Of a DNA stretch of 49,276 nt, positions 8,209 through 16,304 are shown one piece after another. The DNA is taken from contig SVJB01000014.1 of the NCBI GenBank assembly GCA_015069185.1, forward strand, positions 1 through 49,276, written 5' to 3'. The DNA is from Oscillospiraceae bacterium. Lineage in GTDB: Bacteria; Bacillota; Clostridia; UBA1212; UBA1255. Numbering within the stretch: position 1 is the stretch's first letter; the number at the start of each line of letters is the position of its first letter. A program made the translations under genes and the position numbers. The notes below the pieces were generated by a model. It did not search any database and was not told the DNA's origin. It was given only the letters and a program-made list of their open reading frames with translations.

Positions 8209-9666
8209 ATGCGTAGATATTTAGTATATATTTTAATCGTTTTAGTATGTAGTAGTTTTCTGTGTAGTTTATCATCTTGTGATAACTCAGAAGTTCCTCC
8301 TGTTTCAAGTCCTGACACCATTACTGAAGTGTTAAGGTCGGAACAAAACCGTCAAATGGATATGATCATGTGGTATGACTGTGATGGTTGGGTTAGTTCT
8401 ATGAAGCTTGGTGAAAATCGTGTTGAGAGACCCACTGTTGCTTGTCGTGTAAGTGATACATATATGGGAAGCTATTCTACTTTATCAGAAAAAATAGCCT
8501 TGCAGCATGCATATTGGATATCTTCCTTGGGATGTAATGTCATTTGCTGTGATTGGACGAATTACATTAGTTATAGACAACCGGGTGTTGATTTCTCATA
8601 CAATAAGCGTTTGTTTTCAAATACAACAAAGCTTTTGAAAGCAATGAAAGAAACAGATTTATTTACTCCGCCATCACTTTACGTAGCAATACGTCTTTCT
8701 GATTACAAGTATGAAGAATTGCAGATGAAATTAGATGATGTTTACAAACTATATGAGGAATACAAAGATCAATGGTATTATTTTGATGATGGAACAGAAA
8801 ATGCCACAAAACCATTTATTGTAATTTTCACAGATGTGTTTTTCACCGGTGAGAAATGGTATGACAGATTACATAATACCTGGCATGAAGCAGATGAGAT
8901 TTCTTTTTACGAGGATTCTCGGTTTAATATAAGATGGAGTAACGGATATTTAGGTGTTACTGCCAAGGAAGATAAAAATGGGTGGTACGAGATACCGGGA
9001 ACCAACCCTTATTGGACATTTGTTGAGCCATACATAGACGAAAAAGCCGGTAACGGATATTATGATGTCATGTACAGTGTTGGTGCTAATGGGCAAGTAG
9101 AGCAGATGTCATGTTGGGCTTCTATGTTCACAGAAAACCAATATTGGGATTCGCTTAACAATATTATTGATGGCAAGACTACATTTGAACGCACTATTCG
9201 CGGAGTGGCAGAGTTAAAGCCCAAGGCGTTATTAATAAATAGATTTAATTATCCTCTTGCATGGCCTGAGCAGCCTCAAGAAGGCTTGTCCCTGTATGAG
9301 AGTACACATATAGAGCCGAATCATGATTTTGGTTTTCTGGTGTTCGATAATGTACAGAAGAATCTATATGCTCTGAACAATTGGATAAAAGAAGCGCCGC
9401 CTGTTCCTGAATTTACTGTGCCTGACGGAAATGCAAGTATTTTGGAAACACTAAAAAATGATGAGCTTAAGGTATTTCTTAAATTAAAAGGCGAGCCGCA
9501 AATGTACAGAATATCCTCTACATCAGATATGGCAAATGCAGAATATGTTTATTATGACTTGTCAAAAGGAATTTTACTGCCGGAAGAGTTGAAGAATCAT
9601 GATGGCCCGATATATATACAGACTAAAAATGCTTTTGGCGAGAGTGAGATTGTATCTGTTAACTAA
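8209..9666 (+). CDS. Lipoprotein with a glycoside-hydrolase-like domain
   Basis: 485 aa. The signal peptide ends in lipobox LSSC (Cys24), so it is predicted to be lipid-anchored outside the membrane. The body has features of TIM-barrel hydrolases in the GH71/GH99-like group: a start around MDMIMWYDCDGW, then LQHAYWISSLGCNVICCDWTNY (a helix followed by a strand ending in Asp-Trp), a tract KPFIVIFTDVFF, and later ELKPKALLINRFNYP. A small C-terminal beta domain follows (about 400-485). The family is not certain and I cannot assign the catalytic acids. The ribosome-binding site is a run of seven G after AA. It sits between a lipoprotein and a cytosolic glycosidase in one operon, which supports a role in glycan breakdown. 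Confidence 0.7.
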   Translation: MRRYLVYILIVLVCSSFLCSLSSCDNSEVPPVSSPDTITEVLRSEQNRQMDMIMWYDCDGWVSSMKLGENRVERPTVACRVSDTYMGSYSTLSEKIALQHAYWISSLGCNVICCDWTNYISYRQPGVDFSYNKRLFSNTTKLLKAMKETDLFTPPSLYVAIRLSDYKYEELQMKLDDVYKLYEEYKDQWYYFDDGTENATKPFIVIFTDVFFTGEKWYDRLHNTWHEADEISFYEDSRFNIRWSNGYLGVTAKEDKNGWYEIPGTNPYWTFVEPYIDEKAGNGYYDVMYSVGANGQVEQMSCWASMFTENQYWDSLNNIIDGKTTFERTIRGVAELKPKALLINRFNYPLAWPEQPQEGLSLYESTHIEPNHDFGFLVFDNVQKNLYALNNWIKEAPPVPEFTVPDGNASILETLKNDELKVFLKLKGEPQMYRISSTSDMANAEYVYYDLSKGILLPEELKNHDGPIYIQTKNAFGESEIVSVN

Positions 9667-9683
9667 AAGAACAAGGTGAGAAT

Positions 9684-12600
9684 ATGAATTATTTGGATCT
9701 GGATAAACAATTAGAAGAAAAATTGCGTGCTGCAGGCGTTATTTATCGTCTTGCGCAGGACGGACTCTCTATACAGACGACGATCGGCAATCGGTATCCC
9801 GTGTCTGATATCATCAGGATTGATAATGTTGACTTAGAATATACTGTTCCGAATGCAGTATACATGAATAAAGGTATACGTTTTGAGGATACAATGCTAT
9901 TCGCGGGCAATCTTCCGTGCTTTGCCATGGGAACGGTCAATAAAGATGCAAAGGGACATATGCCACCTATTATTGCTATGGGAGAATTTCATTTTTCTGT
10001 ACTACACAATGACAAGGAGTTGTTTTTTGATAGTGCTGACAAAATTGACGTAACATTTATTCCAAATGGCACTAAATGGAATATTTATTTTGACTCTTTG
10101 CCTGAAGCTTGTTTTCACCTGTATGTCTCTTTGGCCGGGGACTATGGTATTGTTGCAACATTAGACGTAACCGGTGTTACTGCCTGTGAAAATATTCAGT
10201 TGGTATGTAACATAAAAGAGGCGCGCATTGGTGACCATGTGCCTACATATTTTTCTGAAAATTGCAGAAAAATTGATACAAAGTATACAATAGAATGCAA
10301 CGAAAAGAATGTTTTGATACAATCAGAGAGTGATGACTTTGAATACAGAAGAAAGGCAGCTTATTTATTATGTTGCGCGTCTGTGCCGGAAGTGGATACT
10401 TCGGATTTTATAAGAATTAAATGTGATATCAAATCATGTGGTAACGTACTTACAATCTCAGGAACACATTCTCCGCTATGTGAGAATCCGGATTTGCACA
10501 AATTAAATGAAGATGTGTATAAGGTTATTGATGATTCTGAAAAACAGTTTAAGCGGCTTTTGGATCGTGCATCTCAGCACACATGTGATTCATTGCTTGA
10601 TGCAGGCTTTAGTTGGTCTGTTCTGAATCTTGAATATGTGCATGTGAGTCCAGCTTGGTTGGAGGGCGGCCAATGGTGGAATAGCAGGTTTACCAATAAT
10701 TACCAAATATCTGCTGCTATTTCTATTGGTCAATACGAATATGCAGCGAAAGCATTCCATTACTTTGCTGGCTTACCGGGCGGCTATTCGATTATCGCAC
10801 TTGATGGCGAATCATTAGATAGATGGACCAAGAAAGATGGTACAAAAGCTCTGGGATTTGACGGTATTCCATATTATATTTATCAACTCATACAGTATAC
10901 GAATCACACAGGCGATTTCAGTGTTCTTACGGAAACTGCTCCTCAAATATACGCTATGTGCAGGGATATGATGGAAGTCTGTGACCCTGATAATGATGGT
11001 CTGCTTAGTTGGAAAGAAGGCTGTAACGCTTTTCTGTATCAGGCTGACCACTTATCTGTGCCCGGCGCAGGATTCTCGCCCTCTGCTATGATGGCCGGCA
11101 ATTATGAGAAATATGCTGAACTTTTGGACTTTGTAGGTGAAAAAAATCTCGCAAAAGAATATTTTGATTATGCACAGAAAATATATAGTGCGCTTGATAG
11201 ATTGTGGGACGAGGAACGTGGATATTTCTACTCCTGCATTGATCTTACAGGAACGCCTTGCACTACTCATTTCTATACAGATCTTGTATTTCCTGTGTTA
11301 TATGCACCAAAGCTTGATGATTACAGGAAAATATTACCTTTGATGCATCTGAAAGATTCTCTCTTATATCGTAGTGAGCAGACAGATGGATTACTTATGC
11401 GCATGGGTGAACATAAACCTAATTTGTTTGGTAATAATTATGTTCAGCCGGTACAAATGTCAGAGGCTGCCAGGGCTTTCTTTGCTATTGGTGATTATAA
11501 AACAGGTTATGAACTGCTTTGTTCTTGTGGATATGCTATGTCTATATTTACAGAAAATCCCGGTAGCGCTCCGGAAAAATTAAACTGGCATGGTAAAGGT
11601 GAAGCAGATTATATGTTTGGTAATCCTGCCGCTTCGTTTGCCTATGCTGTTGTGTCAGGCCTGATGGGTGTTACCCTGGAAAATTCCGGTAAAACAATGG
11701 TTGTAGCACCTGGTTATCCGCTTGATATGCCACATTGGCAGTACAATACACCATATGTATCTGTTTCATTCGTGAATATTATGTGTGAGAGTGGCACCCT
11801 GCGATATAATATAACACTTCCTCGTGAAACACATGATGAGCAGAGGAGTGTTGTGGAGGAAGTTGTATTTTCACTTTTCATTCCTCACACAGATGGTATA
11901 CAGCTTGCAGAAGATCTTCACATTACAATTTTTGACAAGCCTGTAGAGTTTTCAATAGCCCCCGGATTACATTCACATAAAATTACTGTTTCAATCCCAG
12001 TCGTGGACATAAGTGATTTTCAGATAGCGTTAAAATTTGACAAACCATTCTGTTTGGTCAAGTTACCGGCAGATCAAGTTTTCACAAATAAAACAGTAAA
12101 TGTTAAGAAGGGTGATAAATATGTATTGCCTTGTGAAAATAATCAGCAGCTATTAGGCGACAGTCCGGATACATTCTCTGGCACTGGTACTTTTTATAGA
12201 ATGTACTATGATAAAGATGCCAAGGTATATGGCCTGATACAAATTAATGTTGCAGATAGCCGGCGGGCGAGGACTATTGCAGGAAAATTACCTATTGCAC
12301 TTACAGAATCATTAGATATAAAGGAAATTCTAAATGCAAATGGTATCAGAGCCGTTAATGCTTGGCGTTATGGCGGAGAATTTAGGATGTTTCCCAGTGA
12401 ACAGAATATTGATGGTGAGTATGCTGTCATCTCTACTCATGATTCTATCTATAAATGTATTTGCAATCAAGATGGCAGTGTGCGAGTTTGCAGACTCAGT
12501 TATGGAATCAGTGACATTGTGAACGGCTGTATAGTAAGATCTGAACAACCAAACTCCGTATCCATACAAGTACATAAGGCAGTAAGCGCCGTATCGCTAC

Positions 12601-12902
12601 TTTATTTGTCTGAGGTATGCGTATGGCTGAGTGGCGAGAATCAACAATTGGGAAAGATTCAGCTCTGCTATGAAGATGGATATGTTGATACGATCCCTCT
12701 TGTTTCAGGCGATAATATGGGATCTATTTTAGGTAATTATAGTGAAAATACATATAAAGTTCCGCTACGGTCTCATTTGAAGGATAGTGCAAGTCACTAC
12801 TGTATTTCTTGTGATAATAATAAGATTTTGAAATGTATTCAAATTAGTATTGATAAGGAAGATGTAGAGTTTGGCCTTGCTGGCGTGAGTTATTTGCTAT
12901 GA
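9684..12902 (+). CDS. Large cytosolic six-hairpin (alpha/alpha)6 glycosidase-like protein
   Basis: 1072 aa, no signal peptide. The N-terminal ~290 residues are mostly beta. Residues about 300-690 resemble the (alpha/alpha)6 toroid of six-hairpin glycosidases: WLEGGQWWNSRFTNNY, HYFAGLPGGYSI, YEYAAKAF, CDPDNDGLLSWKEG, ARAFFAIGDYKTGYELL, PEKLNWHGKGEADYMFGNPA and the late VVAPGYP. A beta-rich C-terminal third follows. The closest known types would be GH families with this fold (such as those acting on alpha- or beta-linked oligosaccharides), but I cannot choose a family. AAGGTGAG precedes the ATG and the gap to the previous gene is 17 bp. Lacking an export signal while its partners are lipoproteins, it probably acts on imported oligosaccharides, which is inference. 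Confidence 0.75.
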   Translation: MNYLDLDKQLEEKLRAAGVIYRLAQDGLSIQTTIGNRYPVSDIIRIDNVDLEYTVPNAVYMNKGIRFEDTMLFAGNLPCFAMGTVNKDAKGHMPPIIAMGEFHFSVLHNDKELFFDSADKIDVTFIPNGTKWNIYFDSLPEACFHLYVSLAGDYGIVATLDVTGVTACENIQLVCNIKEARIGDHVPTYFSENCRKIDTKYTIECNEKNVLIQSESDDFEYRRKAAYLLCCASVPEVDTSDFIRIKCDIKSCGNVLTISGTHSPLCENPDLHKLNEDVYKVIDDSEKQFKRLLDRASQHTCDSLLDAGFSWSVLNLEYVHVSPAWLEGGQWWNSRFTNNYQISAAISIGQYEYAAKAFHYFAGLPGGYSIIALDGESLDRWTKKDGTKALGFDGIPYYIYQLIQYTNHTGDFSVLTETAPQIYAMCRDMMEVCDPDNDGLLSWKEGCNAFLYQADHLSVPGAGFSPSAMMAGNYEKYAELLDFVGEKNLAKEYFDYAQKIYSALDRLWDEERGYFYSCIDLTGTPCTTHFYTDLVFPVLYAPKLDDYRKILPLMHLKDSLLYRSEQTDGLLMRMGEHKPNLFGNNYVQPVQMSEAARAFFAIGDYKTGYELLCSCGYAMSIFTENPGSAPEKLNWHGKGEADYMFGNPAASFAYAVVSGLMGVTLENSGKTMVVAPGYPLDMPHWQYNTPYVSVSFVNIMCESGTLRYNITLPRETHDEQRSVVEEVVFSLFIPHTDGIQLAEDLHITIFDKPVEFSIAPGLHSHKITVSIPVVDISDFQIALKFDKPFCLVKLPADQVFTNKTVNVKKGDKYVLPCENNQQLLGDSPDTFSGTGTFYRMYYDKDAKVYGLIQINVADSRRARTIAGKLPIALTESLDIKEILNANGIRAVNAWRYGGEFRMFPSEQNIDGEYAVISTHDSIYKCICNQDGSVRVCRLSYGISDIVNGCIVRSEQPNSVSIQVHKAVSAVSLLYLSEVCVWLSGENQQLGKIQLCYEDGYVDTIPLVSGDNMGSILGNYSENTYKVPLRSHLKDSASHYCISCDNNKILKCIQISIDKEDVEFGLAGVSYLL

Positions 12903-12909
12903 TTTGTTT

Positions 12910-12928
12910 TCACTATGTTAGGTAGTGA
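12910..12928. promoter_or_regulatory. Inverted repeat between glycosidase and surface-protein genes
   Basis: TCACTA and TAGTGA form a 6-bp inverted repeat around TGTTAGG in the 63-bp gap. There is no T-run, so it is not a terminator. It could be a weak operator or an RNA hairpin that adjusts expression of the last gene. Confidence 0.3.
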
Positions 12929-12965
12929 TTAAGCATATAAATATTTAATTAATGGAGGAAAAAGT

Positions 12966-13763
12966 ATGAAAAAAATTATTACAGTGTGTTTAGTAATGGC
13001 GTTTGTGTTTGCTATGTTTGCTGTACCTGTATCTGCTGCTGATACGGTAGAGGATATTCAGTGGATAAATGAAGCATACTGGTGGCATCAGACAGAAGAG
13101 TATTTCGGAGTAAATAACGCAAACGGAGAAATAAAGCCGGCTTATTCACAACAGGTGTTTGATGGAACAAAATCTTTCCGCGTGGATCTGACATTTACAG
13201 CTGATGTTTTAGATGCTAATGTACAGTCATATGGTTGGGATATCATGGATATATATCTTGCCTTGAATGGGCAACCTGATACTAACCTTGCGTTTGGTTT
13301 TACATATCCTGGCTCGGGCACTGCAGAGGCACAAGTTTGGTATGATCAACTGATTCTAAGAATGAAGCGTTGGCCTGCAGATGCTGATAGTTATGCAACA
13401 GTGATACAAGTAAAAGATAATGTTGCTACAGAGCTTTGTAAGGTACAATTAACAAGCGACCAGAAGGCTAATGGTCATGTTTTTGATTTAGTATACACAT
13501 ATGATTATACAAGTGATACAGATAACAAAATCACAGTTACTCTTGATGGCGTTGCTATCTACGAGGCTGAAAACTGTAAAGATATGGTGATTGGTTCATT
13601 TGGGCTTGGTAATGTCCATTCATGGGTAAAGGCAACAAATGCAACTATCACATATCCCGAGAAAGCTGCACCTCCGGCACCTGATACAGGCGACTTCGGT
13701 GTCATCGCTCTTGTTTTTGCTGCTATCTCTTCAGTTGCTATTAAGAAGAAAAAAGAAAATTAA
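12966..13763 (+). CDS. Secreted surface protein with C-terminal anchor tail (PDTGD variant)
   Basis: 265 aa. A classical signal peptide (residues 1-24, cleavage near VSA-A) precedes a single ~200-residue domain rich in beta strands and Trp/Tyr, of jelly-roll or lectin-like character. The C-terminus reads APPAPDTGD, a hydrophobic stretch of about 18 residues, then IKKKKEN: the layout of an LPXTG-type sorting signal, but with PDTGD instead of LPxTG. Similar NPKTGD-type tails occur in Clostridia. GGAGG lies 8 nt before the ATG. Last gene of the operon, followed by a strong terminator at 13785. Probably a glycan-binding surface partner of the upstream hydrolases; ligand unknown. Confidence 0.82.
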   Translation: MKKIITVCLVMAFVFAMFAVPVSAADTVEDIQWINEAYWWHQTEEYFGVNNANGEIKPAYSQQVFDGTKSFRVDLTFTADVLDANVQSYGWDIMDIYLALNGQPDTNLAFGFTYPGSGTAEAQVWYDQLILRMKRWPADADSYATVIQVKDNVATELCKVQLTSDQKANGHVFDLVYTYDYTSDTDNKITVTLDGVAIYEAENCKDMVIGSFGLGNVHSWVKATNATITYPEKAAPPAPDTGDFGVIALVFAAISSVAIKKKKEN

Positions 13764-13784
13764 TCATTTCAAAGAGTATTTTAT

Positions 13785-13812
13785 GCGGGACTGTTTAGTC
13801 CCGCCTTTTTTG
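13785..13812 (+). terminator. Rho-independent terminator of the glycosidase operon
   Basis: GCGGGACT and AGTCCCGC form a perfect 8-bp stem (13785-13792 / 13797-13804) with loop GTTT, followed by a run of seven T. Confidence 0.93.
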
Positions 13813-13858
13813 CTTGAACATTTATGTTTACTTGGACTTCGTTCTACTTACCAACAAT

Positions 13859-14060
13859 CTTTTTAGTAGAACTATGTGAAAATCAAAAACAATGTCGCTT
13901 TTTAGCGGAACTATGTGGGAAATTAAAACAACTGAATGGTTTATGAACATAGAAAAAAGTGCTTTTTTAAGTAATTGTATAGCTGTACTAAAAAACTGAT
14001 AGTGTTTTTTAAGTAATCGCAAAATTGAACTGCATAAGTTTTTCACAAAAGTAATTATAA
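13859..14060. repeat. Degenerate A/T-rich repeats in a gene-free region
   Basis: In the 458-bp gap before the tRNA gene a loose repeat recurs. CTTTTTAG..GAACTATGTG is found at 13859 and 13898 (39 bp apart), and TTTTTTAAGTAAT at 13963 and 14005 (42 bp apart). The segment TACTAAAAAAC.G.TAGTG near 13987 also matches a stretch near 155. Translation of the minus strand gives internally repeated Leu/Lys/Phe-rich peptide with no ribosome-binding site, so I treat it as non-coding. Nothing else is visible between 13813 and the tRNA promoter. Confidence 0.5.
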
Positions 14061-14147
14061 ATTTTTGTTGGTTGCAAAACTAAACGCAACTTAGAAGTTG
14101 CATTTAATTTTACAAATAAGAGTAGACGTAAATTTTTTACATGCCTA

Positions 14148-14176
14148 TTGCAATATAAGAAAAATAGTGCTATAAT
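14148..14176 (+). promoter_or_regulatory. Sigma-A promoter of the tRNA-Gln / SRP RNA unit
   Basis: TTGCAA (14148-14153), a 17-bp spacer and a perfect TATAAT (14171-14176). It lies about 45 bp before the tRNA. With no terminator seen before dnaX, the transcript may run through tRNA, SRP RNA and dnaX. Confidence 0.8.
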
Positions 14177-14221
14177 GCCACTCGTGTTTAGAAGCTGATT
14201 GTTCAGCTTAGCACATTCTAT

Positions 14222-14292
14222 TGCGGAATTGTGTAAAGGTAGCACGAATGACTCTGACTCATTTTGTCTGGGTTCGAATCCTAGTTCCGCAG
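14222..14292 (+). tRNA. tRNA-Gln (anticodon CUG)
   Basis: A full cloverleaf can be drawn by hand: 7-bp acceptor stem TGCGGAA/TTCCGCA, short 3-bp D stem GTG/CAC with GG in the loop, anticodon stem AATGA/TCATT with loop CTCTGAC (anticodon CTG at 14254-14256), 4-nt variable loop, and T arm CTGGG/CCTAG with loop TTCGAAT. The U1-A72 pair and G73 discriminator fit tRNA-Gln. No CCA is encoded. The CUG isoacceptor reads CAG codons. Confidence 0.95.
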
Positions 14293-14300
14293 TTTCGATC

Positions 14301-14428
14301 GGCCCGCAAAGATGCAGCCGGGACATACGCAACAAAAATTTGTGAACCCCGTCAGGTCCGGAAGGAAGCAGCGGTAAGCGAACCCTTTTGTGTGCCGTAT
14401 CGCAACCCGGCTGCTTCTTTACGGGCTG
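14301..14428 (+). ncRNA. ffs: Signal recognition particle RNA, small bacterial type
   Basis: The SRP RNA core GTCAGGTCCGGAAGGAAGCA is at 14351-14370, followed by GCGGTAAGC, which includes the GGAA tetraloop hairpin bound by Ffh. The ends pair: GCCCGCAAAGATGCAGCCGG near 14302 matches CCGGCTGCTTCTTTACGGGC near 14407, giving a long hairpin of about 127 nt. This is the 4.5S-like form without the Alu domain seen in Bacillus. Exact ends are estimated from the pairing. Known role: co-translational targeting of membrane and secreted proteins. Confidence 0.95.
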
Positions 14429-14453
14429 AATTTATTTTCAGGAGGATTTTGTT

Positions 14454-16304
14454 ATGGCATATATGGCGTTATACAGAGCCTGGAGACCTATGACATTTGA
14501 GGATGTTGTAGAGCAGGATACTGTCATTACCATTCTTAAGAATGCGGTTATGAATAACCGTATTGCTCATGCTTATCTGTTTTGCGGCACACGTGGTACA
14601 GGTAAGACTACGATGGCAAAGATTTTCTCACGTGCCATTAACTGTCTCAATCCTCAAAATGGCAGTCCCTGCAATCAATGTGATATATGTAAAGGCGTAC
14701 TAAATGGATCTATCCTTGATGTGACAGAGATAGACGCAGCATCTAATAATGGTGTTGATAATATAAGAGATATTATAGAAGAAACAGCCTATGCTACTTC
14801 TGTTGCTAAATACAAAGTATATATTATAGACGAGGTACACATGCTGTCTACCGGTGCATTTAATGCCCTGCTCAAGACCTTAGAAGAGCCACCGGAGGGA
14901 GTTGTGTTTATTCTGGCCACTACAGAGCCTCAGAAGCTTCCCTCTACTATTATCTCACGTTGTCAGCGTTATGATTTTAAGAGAATCTCTCATCAGGGTA
15001 TTATTGAGCGCCTTGAGACTATTTGTCAGAGTCAGGGAACGGAGTATGATAAGGCTGCGCTGGCGTTTATCGCACAGAAGGCAGACGGTGCTTTGCGTGA
15101 CGCAATTAGCATGTTGGATCAGACAATGTCTTCCTCGGGCAGTGTGACGCTTTCTGGCGCCAGACAAATGACAGGTTCTGTTAATAAAGATGTTGTTGAA
15201 AATTTTGTTGAATATATTTTGAAAAGCGATACGGCAGGCGTTATTCGTGTTATTGATGAAATGTTTACAGACGGTAGGGATCCTGCTACTTTTATCGCGG
15301 AACTTATGAACATTTTCCGTAATATAGCTATTATGCTCATCACAAGAGATACATCAGGCCTTATCTATGAGGACGAGGCAGGTATGGCGAAGCTTAAGGA
15401 ATTTACAAGGCTGACTACAAGCCGTGAGATTACAATGATAATTATGGAACTATCCCGCTTGGAGAATAGTCTCAAATGGGCTGTACAGCGCAAGATTGTA
15501 TTTGAAGCAGGCATGATAGCCTTGTGTGATCGTCGATATAGTAGTGAGGCAAATGAACTTACAAATAGAATTTCATATCTAGAGGATAAAGTTGATGAGC
15601 TGTCAAAGAAAATACTACAGCTCAAAGTGGGTACTGTGTCACCAAGTAATATGATGCAAAGTGATCCTGAACCAACAGTTACAAAAGAACCTGTATCTGC
15701 ACCCGCTCCAAGTGAACCGGAGCTAAACAAACAAACTCAGGCTCCGTCACCATTATCTACAAGTAAACCGGTTCCACCTCCACCTCCACCTCCACCACCA
15801 AGACAACACCTGTCTGAACCAACAAGAACGCAAGGAGTACGTCGCACACCAAATACAACCAATCAAGCTGCAGATAGCCTGGATTGGCGTGATTTCCTGT
15901 CAAATTTAAGCAGAGAGGGCTTTGCTTCCATGACAGGGATCATAAGCAGTTGCAGCAAAGGCATAATTATAGATGATAATACACTTGGTGTGCTGTTCAA
16001 CTCCAAAATGACAAAAGCTATGATAGAGAAGCAGAACCATCTTGATGTGCTCACTACGTGTGCCACAGCTGCTTACGGCAAACAAATGAATGTAGTATTA
16101 CTGGACCCGTCAGATCCGATTCCTACTGTAACATCTAAAGCTTCATCAGTTCCCCAAACAGCATCTGTGCCCATCCCGACGCAACCTGCTGACGCTAATC
16201 CTGCTCAAATAGAATCATCTGAAAAGGAAAGTTCATTTGATGACTCGCTGGATGTGTTGAAGCAACTTGCTGCTGATGGGGACTTTACTATTAGCGAGCA
16301 GTAA
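14454..16304 (+). CDS. dnaX: DNA polymerase III subunits gamma/tau
   Basis: 616 aa. The clamp-loader ATPase is clear: YRAWRPMTFEDVVEQ at the start, Walker A GTRGTGKTT (45-53), a zinc-binding set Cys64/Cys73/Cys76/Cys79, the DAASNNGVD segment, Walker B VYIIDE (122-127) and sensor-1 ATTEP. A collar domain follows to about 365, then a Pro-rich linker with eight consecutive Pro and a tau-type C-terminal domain. AGGAGG lies 8 nt before the ATG. It loads the beta clamp and couples the replicase to the helicase. The usual Firmicutes neighbours ybaB and recR are absent: instead a convergent peptidase gene overlaps its 3' end by 14 bp. Confidence 0.96.
   Translation: MAYMALYRAWRPMTFEDVVEQDTVITILKNAVMNNRIAHAYLFCGTRGTGKTTMAKIFSRAINCLNPQNGSPCNQCDICKGVLNGSILDVTEIDAASNNGVDNIRDIIEETAYATSVAKYKVYIIDEVHMLSTGAFNALLKTLEEPPEGVVFILATTEPQKLPSTIISRCQRYDFKRISHQGIIERLETICQSQGTEYDKAALAFIAQKADGALRDAISMLDQTMSSSGSVTLSGARQMTGSVNKDVVENFVEYILKSDTAGVIRVIDEMFTDGRDPATFIAELMNIFRNIAIMLITRDTSGLIYEDEAGMAKLKEFTRLTTSREITMIIMELSRLENSLKWAVQRKIVFEAGMIALCDRRYSSEANELTNRISYLEDKVDELSKKILQLKVGTVSPSNMMQSDPEPTVTKEPVSAPAPSEPELNKQTQAPSPLSTSKPVPPPPPPPPPRQHLSEPTRTQGVRRTPNTTNQAADSLDWRDFLSNLSREGFASMTGIISSCSKGIIIDDNTLGVLFNSKMTKAMIEKQNHLDVLTTCATAAYGKQMNVVLLDPSDPIPTVTSKASSVPQTASVPIPTQPADANPAQIESSEKESSFDDSLDVLKQLAADGDFTISEQ

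Noticed and set aside
13828-14046. Minus-strand ORF of 72 codons over the repeat region
   Set aside because: No ribosome-binding site; the Leu/Lys/Phe-rich product simply reflects the A/T-rich repeats.
14221-14493. ORF of 90 codons across the tRNA and SRP RNA
   Set aside because: It runs over two clear RNA genes and into dnaX.
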